In this document: in pieces, positions 1-11,755 of the stretch
Layout: the number at the start of each line of letters is the position of its first letter
Numbering within the stretch: the first letter of the stretch is position 1
NCBI GenBank assembly: GCA_034401135.1
Contig: JAWZSP010000005.1
Coordinates: forward strand, 124,001 to 188,000
DNA: 64,000 nucleotides
From: Volutella citrinella
Lineage: Eukaryota; Ascomycota; Sordariomycetes; Hypocreales; Nectriaceae
Direction of reading: 5' to 3'
Position numbers and translations under genes: made by a program
Notes under the pieces: model-generated
Database searches by the model: none
Seen by the model: the letters and a program-made list of their open reading frames with translations, nothing else
Told to the model about the DNA's origin: nothing

Positions 1-1150
1 TTCATGAGCCAAAGAATATACAAACAAATCACTGATTCTTACAGATATCCGAAACATTGTTCACTGGGACTTTCCAAACACCGTCGAAGAATACTGTCAA
101 CAGGTGGGTCGTGCTGGCCGTGATGGCAAGCCCAGCAAGTGTATGCTCTATCTGTCTTCGGAAGATTCGTACATCAAGGAAAGCTTTGCCCGTGGCGACT
201 TGCCATCCCGACTGTCGCTTGAGTCACTTATCAAAGATATCTTCAAACCAGAAGTCATCAGACTTGGCCTAGGCGAGACTTTCAAGACCAGTCATTATTC
301 TCAAGCATCAGAGTTTGACATGCGCCAGAACACCCTGGGCTCCGTCTACGCCGCCTTAGAACTGAGATTCAAGCTTATTCGTGCTATCACCCCAGAATAT
401 AGCTCGTACAAGTTTGAAGCGACTCCAAGCTACTTTCCACGTCTGAAAAATGATAAGTCACTCGAAGCCAAGGCGATTCTTGACAATGCAGTGAAGGCGA
501 AGAAGTTTCATTCCATTGACCTCAGTGCTGTGGCCAAAAAAACTGGTTTGCACCGCCCCGCGATGGTCCAGCTTCTCAATCGCCTCAACGAGACCGGAGT
601 CATCAAGCTGACAGTCAGTGGCGTGGAGCAAAAATACAAGGTGATGGCTAGGCTCCCAGCTTCGGCTGCTGAGATCGCCACATTGACGGACAAACTCTTA
701 ACGAATTTGGAGATGCGCGAGGGGCAGGCACTTGAAAGGGTCAATCAAGTCATCGGCTTTCTCACAGCCCCGAAATGCTTTGCGCGCTCGATCGCAGAGC
801 ATTTTGGAATGAGCCTTCCCGACGGCAAAGACATTTGTGGGCATTGCACGTTCTGTATGGACGGCAAGCCGGTGCAGCTATTACCCTCGCCTCCTAAGCC
901 AGTTGACAAAAAAGCCATCAAGCAGATACTGAAGACCACCGATGTCAGAGATGATCCGCGGTTCCTGGCCAGGGTCGCCTTCGGGATCAAAAGCCCACGG
1001 TTGACGAAGCTCAAGTTGGACAAGACCACGGTGTTTATGTCAATGGCTGACCAAGACTTCAATGTATGTGCCTTTGTCATTAGGAAACGCTTATGCTAAC
1101 CTTGATTCAAGGCAATTTTGAAGGAATTTGAGAACGCATGTAGAAAGTGA
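1..1150 (+). CDS. RecQ-family ATP-dependent DNA helicase, C-terminal part (5' partial)
   Basis: This is the C-terminal part of a RecQ-type 3'-5' DNA helicase, a nuclear enzyme of recombination and repair; the ATPase half lies before the window. Bases 1-44 read as the end of an intron (acceptor cag at 42-44). The exon then encodes motif VI (QQVGRAGRDG, 98-127). About 55-75 codons later comes a helical region, then a winged-helix-like segment (around 540-610), then a cysteine cluster CGHCTFC (about 838-858) preceded by a CFARSIAEHFG stretch, which together match the RecQ zinc-binding signature. A 48-nt intron at 1064-1111 (GTATGT donor, GCTAAC branch) joins DFN to AILKEFENACRK and a TGA at 1148-1150. 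The distance between motif VI and the zinc cluster is longer than in canonical RecQ. Family assignment is secure; the orthologue group is not. Confidence 0.85.
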
Positions 1151-1812
1151 AAATGATGAGATGGGAAGGGGGTGAGACAACTAAGAAGTTGGCAGTCCTA
1201 ATCTCGATAAATCATTCACTTGGTAGATAGTTCAACTTGCGTTGCATGCCATCGAATCATCTCCTCGCCTGGTTTCCAGTACATCTGTCTGCCTATCTAT
1301 CCATCCGCTACCGAGGCGCTCGTGGTCCGATGGTAATCGGGAACGGGTCTGTCATTCCGCACGCTTATCGAACATGGTTAGGCCCGACCGTAATCGCGGG
1401 AGCTCAGAGGGCCTGGAACCGTCTCCGCATCCCAATAGATAGACCTATCTACCATGGCAGGCTACCCCGCATTCTGGTGCGGATCCGCGAACCCGATCGA
1501 GTAAGGAGAACTTGGCCAAGCCGATAGAGATTGTCACCCCAGACAGTTGCCACTTGTTGGATACTACCAATGCATGTCGTACGGGTATTGCTACCTGTGG
1601 CTCTACTGTAGAGGCAACTCTGCAGTAGCGTTTCTCTACCTTGGGTCCAGATGCCGGCTATCCCCAGTCGCGACAGATTCGTTTAAAACTCGGGCAGACC
1701 GTCATGCGTTGACGACTTTGTCCAACGGGTTCGTTCGCACAAATCCTCCAAACACGATCCCGTTTGCCCATACAGTCTTCGTTTCATTTATACTTGTTTC
1801 TACTCTTCCGCA
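1151..1812. other. Intergenic, promoter side of the OPT transporter gene
   Basis: No coding exon, RNA gene or repeat is recognisable here. Short open frames at 1237-1527 have no family features. The segment 1680-1812 is probably the proximal promoter and 5' leader of the OPT gene. Confidence 0.5.
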
Positions 1813-4152
1813 ATGGGTTCTCCGCCTGTTGCGCCTCACAAGGAGGAGAGCGTTGCTCTCGGCCACGGTGAGAAAGATGAACACGAGAGCGCCGTAAAGC
1901 CGATTGACGGTGGTAGCATTGCCACTGGCGATATTGAAGAAGATCAGCCATACGAGCCGCTACCAGGTGTAGCACTCTATGACGGACGTAGGCTAGTCAC
2001 CATCAGAGCCATCGTCACGGGTGCTGTCCTGGGCTCCTTGATTGCCTGCTCAAACCTGTATCTTGGTAAGTGGTCACAGAGGCTGAGCATTACCCGAGGA
2101 GGACAAAAGCTTACTCGACATGTGTAGGCCTTAAATCCGGCTTTGGAGCCGATGCCACTCTTTTCTCGGCCATCTTTGGCTACGGCATCTGCAAGTTACT
2201 TGAAAAGTCCAAGGTGCGTCATGATTGTGAAGAAAAGAGCATCAACTTGGACCGTTCAATTCCTTATATCCTCGTAGCTTCCTTTCCTCTCCGACGACTT
2301 CGGCCCCCATGAGAACAACATCATCCAGGCCACATCACTCGGCTGCATCGGAGTCGGCTTCATGTTCATGAGCGGTGTGCCTGCCATGTACCAGCTCAAG
2401 CTCCTTGGACAAGACCCGCAGTCCGACTACCCCAGACTGCTATGCCTCACCCTTGTCTGCGGTTTCTGGGGTCTAGGGTTTACTGTGCCACTCCGTCGCC
2501 TGTTCATTCTTCGACTGGCCCGGGAACTCAGTCTTTTTTTCCCGCTTGGCACAGCTTCAGCTATAACGATACGAGCCTTGCATTCTGCCGTCGACGGCGC
2601 CGCAGGGGCTGCAGAAAAGATCAGGACGATTGCCTACTCATTTTTGGTTTCTCTGGTGTGGTCCATTGGCACCTCCTATGCCCCTGGCATCCTGTACTCG
2701 TGGAATCCTTTCTGGTGGATATACGTATGGGGTGGTCGTAGTATTATTGGTGCCGTGAACTGGGGCTGGCTCTCGTGGCAATGGTCTCCTTCTCTGATAG
2801 GCATCGGCATGCTCATCGATCTCAACGCGTCCCTGTCCTATCTCCTAGGCACTGTTCTGGCTTGGGGCATTGTTGGCCCGATCCTTGTCGCCAAGGGTGC
2901 AGCTGTTGGTGTCCCGACGGATCCTGAAAACCCGGACTTCATCACCTACAACGCATTTATTCCACAACAGTTCAAGACAACACCTTCACCGCGATACTGG
3001 GTTCTGTGGCCGGCCGTCTTCATGATGCTGGCTGCATCCGTTGCCACGATCCTGCTGGAGACGAAGAACTTTGCCAAGCTCGGCGCGCATGGCTTCCGAC
3101 AGCTCAACGAAAAGGTTTTCAAGGTTACAGGAAAGCGCCTCATGGGGGACTCTTCCGCAGACACGCCTGAAACAGCTCCTGTCCCTGGAGACTCTGAAAT
3201 CCAAGACCCTGTGCCCCCGGAGCACCAGGTTCGATGGTGGGAGTGGTCATCAGTCACCGTTGCCGCTTTTGTGTTTGCCATTATCTCGCTCAAGTATACG
3301 TTTGGTGTCCCCGCCGCCATCATCCTTCTTAACGTTTTTCTGGGCTTCATCTGGTCGCTGGTGGTGATCCAGGTATATGGAGCTTCTGGCACCAACCCCA
3401 CGGGATCCGTTGCCAAGGGCTCCCAGTTCATCACCGGCAGCGTGATGCGTGGCCAGGTTGGCAAGATGGGCTTTGTACATACTGCCCGGGCCAATCTTGT
3501 TGGTTCTGTTCTATCTGCGGGCGCCGCCTTCCAGGCAGGGGAGCTTGCCCAGGACTTCAGAACAGGATTCCTCCTGGGAACGCCAGCCCGCGCTCAGTGG
3601 CACGCTCAGCTGCTTGGAACACTAGTTGCCGTGTTCTTGTCGCCGGGTCTGTTCCTTCTTTTCGCCAAGGCATTCCCTTGCATCACCGATGCCACTGCGA
3701 CAACCTGCCAGTTTGCTCTGCCCTCGGTCAGTGCATGGCGGGTCATCACTGAGGCCATCTTGGCTCCGAAATTTCCCATCACGCAGTCTAGTTGGATCTT
3801 CTCCGTCGTTGCATCCATCGTCGGCATAGCCATGGTCCTGCTGAAGCGATATCTAGCCAAGAACCCGAAACTCAGCAAGTGGGAGGTATTTGTGCCCAAC
3901 ATGTCCCTTGTCGGACTGTCCATGACCATTCCTGGGTCCGCAATGACCCTGACAGTGGCCATCGGCTCCGTTGCGGCATGGGTATGGAAGAAGCGCTGGC
4001 CCAAGTCATACGCAAGGTTCGTGTACGCCATTGCATCTGGAGGCATTGCGGGAGAGGGTATTGGGTATGTTGTCCTCAGCATTCTGCAAATCGCCCATGT
4101 TGGTGGAGACCGATTTGGGACCATGCTGGGGTGCCCAGGCGGCGCGTGTTGA
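1813..4152 (+). CDS. OPT-superfamily oligopeptide transporter (YGL114W/YSL-like clade)
   Basis: This is a polytopic membrane protein of the oligopeptide transporter superfamily, proton-coupled carriers of small peptides or metal chelates. Exons 1813-2065, 2128-2213 and 2278-4152 join in frame to 737 codons, the usual OPT length. An acidic cytosolic N-terminus (about 60 residues) precedes the first membrane segment (RAIVTGAVLGSLIACSNLYLG). The motifs SGFGADATLFSAIFGYG and HENNIIQ near residues 90-130 and about 14 hydrophobic stretches support the assignment. The NPGPF signature of the ISP4-type clade is not seen, so the YGL114W/YSL-like clade is favoured (inference). Intron 1 has GTAAGT, intron 2 GTGCGT. 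It lies beside genes for an aminotransferase, an amidohydrolase and carboxypeptidases, so peptide uptake is a plausible role. Confidence 0.87.
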
Positions 4153-4428
4153 GAGGGAATGGCCAATGTACAACTGCGATAAGTATGTGTGGGTGTATAC
4201 ATGGTCGGCAATCGTATTCAACTAGTACTAGCGCAAGTTGATAGGAAGCGCGCGATACGAGACGTTCGTCTTGACCTAAATTGGCAATCCAATCCGATGT
4301 GCGTGGCTGGACTTACCACTCACATCACCTTCAAGTCTTGTTGCTGTATATATGACCCGAGGCCTGTGTGTGTTTGAAGTCATCACATCACTTTTCCCGC
4401 CTGCCTCTGCTACACGTCGATTGAAATC

Positions 4429-4989
4429 ATGTCTACCCAATTTGTTCCCGTCCTTACGGCCGCAGCACCTACACCTTTGCCACAGTTTTCCCAGGCTGTG
4501 ATATACGGCGATTTGGTTTATTGCTCAGGCAACATCGGCATCAAACCTGGTGACAAGTTTGAATTGGTCCAAGGCACAACAAAAGACCGAGCGGTGAGTT
4601 GACCAGGCTATCTTGCGGCAGGGTCGTTTTCAATGCATCATCTGTATATTGCAACGCAACTAAACACCCTGTCTATAGAGACAAGCCTTGCTCAACCTTC
4701 AGACCATTCTTCAAGCCGCAGGCAGCGGCTTGAATAATGTTGTGAAGATGAACATTTATCTCACCAACATGGACAACTTTGGCATTGTCAATGAAGCGTA
4801 TGATGAGTTTTTTACCAATGATCGCAAGCCGGTGTGTATTTCTATCCTCATTGACGCTGTGTTGCCTCAGCACCACACGATTTACTGATTGGGACATAGG
4901 CTAGGACCTGCGTCGCGGTGTTTCAGCTGCCTTTTAGCACGGATGTGGAAATTGAGTGCACGGCGCACCTTGGCAAGACCGCCGCATGA
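4429..4989 (+). CDS. RidA/YjgF/YER057c/UK114-family enamine/imine deaminase
   Basis: This is a small RidA-type protein. Members hydrolyse reactive enamine/imine intermediates (for example 2-aminoacrylate) released by PLP enzymes; some paralogues have other roles. Exons 4429-4593, 4679-4831 and 4900-4989 give 135 codons, the normal length. The sequence runs from PLPQFSQAVIYGDLVYCSGN through the LQTILQAAGSGLNNVVKMNIYLTNM region to RKPARTCVAVFQLP and DVEIEC. The arginine in KPAR (residue about 108) is the usual substrate-carboxylate binding residue. A PLP-dependent aminotransferase is encoded 2.4 kb downstream, which fits a protective role (inference). Confidence 0.9.
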
Positions 4990-5593
4990 CTCGATTCTGG
5001 CACAGACAGACTAGGAGATAGATTTGGTCAATAAAACCGATTCCATCTATACAGAGCGCACGTTTGCCCCCTTCTCCTACCTTAAATCCGCAGCTGCCAA
5101 CCAATTAGCGATTGAGGAATCAGCAGTCGGAGCCGCCTTTCAATTGGTCCAACGAGAAACCCACAGGCCTAATCTTCTTCGGGAGCGCGGGTGCGCAGAG
5201 TGGGCCTCGGCTCTCCCTGTCCTTGACTCACCTCCATCTTTGGCCGCCTCCTCTGGTGCTGTTTATCCTACAACCACGGGGAACGAACATATGGCATACC
5301 GGTGAGATGATGGATGGCCTATATGTACCGTAGAAGACAAAAAGGTCAGCTCAGTATCTCGTGTCCAATCCGCGGCGTACAGTCTTAGCAGAAACAAATT
5401 CCATTATTTTCACTAGCTGTCTTGGTTTTCATGGATTAGCTGTACTCGGTAGCTCATTGGACAGACGGCAATTATCCAAGTGTGATGATTGCACAAGCAC
5501 CTGGTCTATTCGATTAAAAAAACACATCAATTCCTATGTAATCTCCGATTCAATACCTCAATTTTTATCTTGATGTCCTTATGTCTAAATCCA
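4990..5593. other. Intergenic between convergent genes
   Basis: This segment holds the 3' flanks of the RidA gene (+) and the amidohydrolase gene (-). No coding, RNA or repeat feature is visible. Polyadenylation signals for both genes probably lie here. Confidence 0.5.
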
Positions 5594-7153
5594 TCAACGC
5601 CCACCCATAGCAGGCCAAAGCATCTGCCCTTTCGGGGACTTTACTAACAGGCCTCCTTTCCATACGTACTTGATGTTCGCAGCACTATCAAACAAATGAA
5701 TATTATGCAGCGGACTCTCATCGAGGGCAATCAAATCGGCATCCCAGCCGACTTGGATCAGTCCCTTCTTTGGCGTCAGCTTCCCGAGTGTCTCTGCCGA
5801 GTTGATAGTTCCAGCCTCGATGGCCTGGAGGGGCGTTAAACCGGCCTTGACGGCGTAAGACACCTCGTCGCCATTCTTTCCATGCGCAGTATCCGAATTC
5901 GGGTCAGAGGCCGCAATGTCAGTGCCGAGCGCAATCTTTACTCCCTTGCGCACAGCCGTTTGATACGCTTGCATGTGAGCTTCAGCAATATTGACCATTT
6001 TCTTCGCCGTGGGCGGATTGAGCTTGTCTAGATTCTTCAACCCGGCTTCGATGACGTGCCGTGTCGCCACCAGCGTCACTCCATGCGCAGCCATCAACTC
6101 TGCAGCTTCCTCATCGATGTAGCTACCGTGTTCAATGGTGTGGCAGCCTGCCTTTACAGCTGCCATGATGCCATCCTTACCATGTGCATGTGCCGCTACC
6201 GATCTGCCCTGCAGACTGGCCTCTTCGATTATCGCACTGAGCTCGGCATCGGAATACTGGCGGTACTTGGGATCGTCTCGAGTGCTGAGGACGCCACCAG
6301 TCGTGACGACTTTGATACAGCGAGCTCCGCGACGTATCTGCTGACGGACGGCTGTACGACACTCGTCTACTCCATCCGCAATCACTAGGCAACTCACACC
6401 CGGCCAAGGGTTATTCCCAGAAGTGCCTTGACGAGAATAGACGTAGTCTGAGGGTAGCGTGCACGCGTCACAGCTTCCGCCGGTGATGCCAATGGCACCG
6501 CCAGCCCCAAAGATGTTTGGGCCCAGAATGAGACCCTTTTCCACCAGAGGAGCCACCTCGGTTGCATAGGAACCGACGTCGCGGACCGAAGTGATGCCAG
6601 CCATGAGCGTTTGGTGCAATCCGCGTGTAATGGCTGCACCCATGGCAGCCGGATGGGTCAAGACAAAATCAGGAAAGTCCACATTAATAGTGCCGGTGAA
6701 GTGAGTGTGACAGTCCCAGAGGCCTGGCATCAGGTATCCCACTGTTACTCGAGGAGCTGAGGCTAGTGTCCGAGGAATCTGGGACTGAGGCCCGACAAAG
6801 GTGATGGAACCGGCCTCAACAGAGATGCCGACGGCAGCATTGCGGATTGGCTCCCCGCGCCCAGGAATCAAGCAGTGTGCAAAGATGCAAACCTCGGGCA
6901 CGTCAAGGTCTTGGTGCACGCTGGAGGGTTGGGGTGTTGAATAAGGCTGCGGCGGCGGCGAAGATGCGCTGACTGGGCTCCAGCTGCCAAGAGTGTCGTT
7001 TGAGGCTGGACTCCAATGTCTAACAGACCGTTCATCGAATTGGGCCTGATGATGATGGCTGCTCCACGTCGGAGGGGGGGACTGACAGTCCGGAACAACG
7101 TATGCCTGATTTGGGTCCATGGTGGCGATGTGGTTGGCTTGCTTCAACGTCAT
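5594..7153 (-). CDS. Metal-dependent amidohydrolase (imidazolonepropionase/ochratoxinase-like)
   Basis: This is an amidohydrolase-superfamily enzyme expected to hydrolyse C-N bonds in amides or peptides with a binuclear metal centre. The coding region is uninterrupted. Visible metal ligands are the HxH of DCHTHF, the lysine of IKVVTTGG (probably carboxylated), AAHAHG, TIEHGSY and the aspartate of LGTDIAAS, in the order expected for the family. A C-terminal small beta domain follows (GWDADLIAL...VWKGG). The open frame extends upstream to 7327, but the aminotransferase stop is only 85 bp beyond that. Starts at MTLKQANHIAT (7153) or MDPNQAY (7120) are therefore preferred. A Pro/Ser-rich N-terminal stretch of about 80 residues precedes the fold. 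Fungal ochratoxinase belongs to this family; substrate here is unknown. Gene order with an aminotransferase of the same strand suggests joint regulation. Confidence 0.85.
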   Translation of the reverse strand: MTLKQANHIATMDPNQAYVVPDCQSPPPTWSSHHHQAQFDERSVRHWSPASNDTLGSWSPVSASSPPPQPYSTPQPSSVHQDLDVPEVCIFAHCLIPGRGEPIRNAAVGISVEAGSITFVGPQSQIPRTLASAPRVTVGYLMPGLWDCHTHFTGTINVDFPDFVLTHPAAMGAAITRGLHQTLMAGITSVRDVGSYATEVAPLVEKGLILGPNIFGAGGAIGITGGSCDACTLPSDYVYSRQGTSGNNPWPGVSCLVIADGVDECRTAVRQQIRRGARCIKVVTTGGVLSTRDDPKYRQYSDAELSAIIEEASLQGRSVAAHAHGKDGIMAAVKAGCHTIEHGSYIDEEAAELMAAHGVTLVATRHVIEAGLKNLDKLNPPTAKKMVNIAEAHMQAYQTAVRKGVKIALGTDIAASDPNSDTAHGKNGDEVSYAVKAGLTPLQAIEAGTINSAETLGKLTPKKGLIQVGWDADLIALDESPLHNIHLFDSAANIKYVWKGGLLVKSPKGQMLWPAMGGR

Positions 7154-7412
7154 TGGCTCGAGTTTATGATTGACACGAATCAATGGCAGTGTATCAACGG
7201 AATTGAATGATCTATTTAACAGCCCTCCAGGGAGCTGGTTTAGGGTAGCCTTGTTGATGTCTTGGACCTTGATCCGTCCCATTCCCTCTCCACCACAACA
7301 TCCCCCTATCGCGGTGTCGCCCCACACGCGCTCTGGGCTACCCGATTAGGCAAGATGATCCCCACGCCACCACAGTATGGAAACGAGGCTGAGTCAGCCG
7401 GTGATACCACCG

Positions 7413-8945
7413 CTAGTATGCGCAATGGCCGAGGGCCAAGGCGTCAAGGGAGGTGCGGACCCGTTGGATAGCCAGCTCGGTGGCGTCGGGGTGCTGCGTG
7501 AAGACAAGGCGGAAATGCCCAGGGCGATGGGACCCCGCAAACTGTCACCATGGTTATTGAGTGCACCTGAAGGGTGGAAGTGTCAACTTGCCTGTCCTGC
7601 GTTTAGAAATACGCCTTTTTCGATGAGCACATGACACAGCTGCAGTTCGGCGGTGGTGGTGCTCGTATCCTTGAAGTGGTGAATCCAGGCACCGAGGTCT
7701 ATCCAGATGAACAACCCGGCATTAGCCCTTTGGAATGGGATGCTGTATTTATCGAGAGCTGCGGCCGCTTTTTCGTAGGACTCCCTTAGTCGAGGTCTGT
7801 AGATGTCGAGATAGTCCTGCACAACCTCTGGCCGTCCAAGGAAGGCTGCAGCAAAACTGTCCACCATGCCCGGTAGCCAAGTGAACCACCTGCCCGACGA
7901 TCAAGCGAAAAACAGTCAGCGAAATGGCTTAAAAAGGCGCAGAAGTGAGAACAAACGCAATTTTTGACATGGCTGCGCGCAATTGAGCGTTTCGACTGAC
8001 GAGGAATGCGATTCGCACGCCACCCATATTGAAGTCTTTGCTCAAGCCGTAGAGGCAGTGCACATTGTCACGAACAGGGAGGCCCAAGACGCTTGAAAAG
8101 GTATCTTGTGCTGCATCAGTGGAAAAGGTAGACATAGCGTAAATCTCGTCTACGACTAAGTGCATCTGCCGCGAGGCGCACCAAGATGCAAGTGTCTCGA
8201 GGGTGGCAGGGGAGTAGCAGCGGCCTTGGGGATTTGTCGGGTTGCATATGAAGAGCCCCCGGCATTTTAAGCTTGGTGATTTCTGCATGGCAGCATCCAG
8301 CGCGCCTATGAGCTGTGTCGCTTCCATTGGGTCCACGAGCTCTTCCGTCGACACAGGAAGCGTGACTACGCCGTTGCGCACGGTCAGGTTGTAGTCCAGC
8401 ATGTAAAAGTTGGGTGTTGGGTACAATATGGCTTCGCCTTCAGCACAAAGCACCCACGCAATCATGTTGATGAGCGAAGTAACGCCGTTGGCTGCAAAGA
8501 GCTGATCTGGAGCCACGGGCTCTGATGGGTCAAAGAAGCGGTTGAAGAAGGCGGCGGCGGCGTTGGTGAGACGTTCCGATCCGGTGAGCGGCCCATACGA
8601 CAGTGTCTGTGAGGTGAAGTGTAGGCTTTTCTCTGCGAAATCACTCATCCAATCTCCCATCAAGTTGTTGATGGCGCCCGAAAGATTGATGACACCGTCT
8701 TTGCAGGTCTGAGCATCGTATTTGGGCAGGCTCTTGACTTTCTGCATCAGGTCCCATGCCGGGCCTTGCGTCAGAGTAGCAGCAGCCCTAGCCGAGATGG
8801 GAAATTCCTGATCCATGGTGAATTCGCCTGGTGAATATGGGAAGCAGTGGTAAGTTGGATTGCTATCTGGTTCAAACTTCAACGAGTCCGGTGAAGGGGG
8901 ATTCATGTGGGTGCCGGCCGATGGCCCGTTGCAAGCCGAGCACAA
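7413..8945 (-). CDS. PLP-dependent aminotransferase class I/II, ACC-synthase-like
   Basis: This fold-type I PLP enzyme resembles 1-aminocyclopropane-1-carboxylate synthases. Motifs in order: NLSGAINNLMGDWM, a YGPLTGSERL region, NPTNPQGRCY, the DEIYA motif, and SKDF with the PLP-binding lysine. The carboxylate-binding arginine is in HFRLVFTQHP of the last exon. The last join is clear: exon end 7592, GC-AG intron 7542-7591, exon 7413-7541, ending DALALGHCAY. The first intron, between about 7868 and 7928, is not resolved. After ISKIA-like sequence the frame meets TAA, and no GT...AG pair I tried restores the frame into WFTWLPGMVDSF. This could be a non-canonical intron, a sequencing frameshift or a broken gene. 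The start is MCSACN (8945) or one of the inner Mets (MNPPSP, MDQEFP). Confidence 0.78.
7542..7591 (-). other. GC-AG intron in the aminotransferase gene
   Basis: On the minus strand the exon ends GGACAG and the intron opens GCAAGT, with acceptor GTGACAG before TTTGCGGGG. Joining CAG to TTT gives a conserved C-terminus ending in HFRLVFTQ. GT donors nearby do not restore this frame. GC donors with the CAG|GCAAGT context are the usual GC-AG class of the major spliceosome. Confidence 0.8.
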
Positions 8946-9151
8946 GGTTAGCCTAGGCCATGAATCGGCCCACTAACTTGCACTGTGACTTTGTGGGGTT
9001 CCAGGGATGTCTTATCGGCCCCATGCAACTGGTGAGGGGCGCATCAGTCTGTGACACGACAAACCAGACCTGCCCATCCACCACCCATCGACCCCGATAC
9101 CACCACGGGGAGAGCGACAGCAGCACAGTCTTGTAGGATCCGGTAGCATCA

Positions 9152-11627
9152 ATGCTGCATGCCATGTACGCGCCACTCCCTGCACGCAACAAGAAGACAG
9201 ACATCACGCGCAGCAGAAGCGGATGTGCACGCTGCCGCCAAAAGCGAAGAAAGGTGTGTGGGATCCCCAGAACAGCCGGTCGGACCAAGTCGCTAACGCC
9301 TGATGCAGTGCAACGAAGGGAAGCCCAGCTGTGACCGGTGCAAAACCGCTGGGGTGGACTGCCACTATGGCGCCTTGACACTCAAGTTCCGTGAGGCTAC
9401 CCAGTGGGCAGCGCAAAAGGTTGAGGCAGGCAAGGCCGCAACTGTCATTCAGATGCCATCACCTGGCACAGCCGATGGACCCCGGGCACGCAGAGGTCCG
9501 AACCTCAACGAGAGTGCGTTGTCGGCTTCGCATGCTACGGTATCGCCGGATGGAGGCCCTGGACTCGCCTCTGATGCTGACGATGCGGACCGCTCTCGGT
9601 TCACTCCACCTGCCTCTTGTGTGCCACAGCCAAACGACTATGGGCATGCTTGGTTGGGCGCTCTGGATGTCGGCACTGCTGCAGAAGGATACGCCGCAGG
9701 TCCGTCCCCATCAACATCTGGCTCTGGGGGAGAACCGTTTACGTTGGAGGAGAGCCTGCTGCTGGCCAGTATGCCGCCTTCCTACGAAGTACATGGTTGG
9801 TCCAATATCGATTTGAATCTTGATGTGCCAGCCGATGGAGATGCTGCGTTCTTCACTCAGACACTCGACTTCCAAGATGAATCGGGACTCGCGCAGCTTT
9901 GCTGGGATGAGATGGATATCCAGGATCAGGCCCTGGGAGTCGCCTCGCCACCAGCGACCAGCGAGGACCAGACGCCTTCCGGAGTCGACAGCGATGATGC
10001 TCGTACCAACATCCTGGAAGGCGAACGAATAGCAAGAGATCAGATGCCAAACCAGCAACTGTCCCCCGTCACACGGGAAGAGCAACATGAGCAGCGGCAA
10101 CGTGATGCTCGCGATCGAATCAAAGCCCCCATGCCCTCCTGGCCCCTCAAATGGCCTAAACCAACAAAACCCCCGACAGCAAAAATCCTAGTTGGCGAGA
10201 GGATTTATCTAGCCCACTTTAAGGTGACGGTCCTGCAGGCCTTTCCACTTGAGCTTCCATTCCTTTGGCAACTGGTCAGGACCTCGCAGCCTGTTCGATT
10301 CGCCGCGCTGGCTCTGGCGGCGGCTAGCCTCGCTAATCTGCAAGGAAGATACACAGAGGGTAGCCAAGACACCTGGGCTGTCATGCCTGTACACGCGGAG
10401 AAAGCGGCTGCATTCCACAAACAGGCGTCCCAGGCTCTCGAGGGCGTGACAGAGTTGCCGTTGGAAGAGAAGCTGGCTACGATGCTACTCACCGTTTACT
10501 ACGAGCTGGAAGCTAGCTCGCCAAGAAATGCCCGTCATGCGCTCTATCAAGTCAACTTCACCATAATCGACAACCAGAAGGACATACTGTCCTCCTCTGA
10601 TGGTCACACCATTGTGCGGTGGTGGTTGTCTCTACGGTCCTTGATGACTGATGCTCAGGGACCACATAATCTCTATGGCCGCGAACTCATCATAGACACA
10701 CTTGTGGATGAGCTAGAGCTGAGAGCCGCTGATTCTGCGCAAATGGTCAATCTGGTTGGCGCAAAAGGCAGAATGCTCTGGCACCGGATTCTTGTCGCCA
10801 GGTGCTTTGGGACCTATGGTGACACCGCGGCGACTACAATGCAAAAAGTCAGCGATTGGTGGAGAATCTTCCAAGGTGACGATGGCAATAGTGAATTTGA
10901 CGAATCCAGCGATACATGTCAGTTCATGAGCGAGGATGAATTGTACAGCGAGCTGCGGACGTTGAAGGCAACGTTGGAGAGATGTCAAGCACCAAGTGGA
11001 CTGCAAGAACAGCTGCAGACGGAGCCCCCGTATCAAGGCGCAGTCGAACCTCTTGAATTTCCATCACACCGCCAGGCAATGGAGATGGCCGATTACGCGT
11101 TTGCGCAGATTGTGTGCGATGAACGTCTGCTTCGCGCCCTTGCGGAGAACTCGGCAGCCCTTCCTCGCCAATTTCCCAACAACAATGACTGGCTTATGGA
11201 CAGGAACCCCTGGGCCTACCTGATATTGCGGGTCGCGGCTGGAATCAACCTCAGCAAGTGTGGGCGGGAGAATGCATATAGAAGAGGCATCATTGCTTCC
11301 CTCTTCTGGACAGGCGTCTTCTGTCCCGGCCAAGTTTCCTCAGCCTTGATCAATGACACGGCCAACGCCATGATCAGGGTCCACACCTATTCCGAGAGTC
11401 CTTGGTATCCTCTCTGTGCGTTTCTAAGCTTTCAGAAAGCGCTGGAGCGAGATATTGAAAAGGGACGAACCGTCTTCTCGGCGTGTCTGACGTACGATGA
11501 GTGGACTACCAAGGATCAACTCTTCTCCAAGGGTAAGGATGAGCATGTCATCACGTTTGGGTGTGAGGCAGACGGAAGGTATTTTAGCAGCCTCGGGCCA
11601 ATGAGTGAAGGCTGTCATGACTCCTAA
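9152..11627 (+). CDS. Zn(II)2Cys6 transcription factor with fungal_trans-type middle region
   Basis: This is a nuclear zinc-cluster regulator. Exon 9152-9253 encodes GCARCRQKRRK and joins through a 55-nt intron (9254-9308) to CNEGKPSCDRCKTAGVDCHYG, completing the six-cysteine C-x2-C-x6-C-x6-C-x2-C-x6-C cluster near the N-terminus (residues about 25-53). The second exon runs unbroken to 11627, for 806 codons. A Ser/Asp/Glu-rich linker follows the cluster, then helical regions consistent with a fungal-specific regulatory domain (around KILVGERIYLAHF... and later). It is divergent from the aminotransferase gene with about 206 bp between them, so joint control of that gene and possibly the amidohydrolase is plausible. 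ATG 9152 or 9164 may be the start. Confidence 0.85.
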
Positions 11628-11755
11628 TGTTATTTGAGAGTAGTTGACTTACTCGAGCATGGGAAGGGAGTATATTGTTTTACAGGCTTTATTGGATCTT
11701 TACAACATGTAATCAGTTCCAAAGAAATGTCCAATTCATCAAGACGTCCCTGTGT

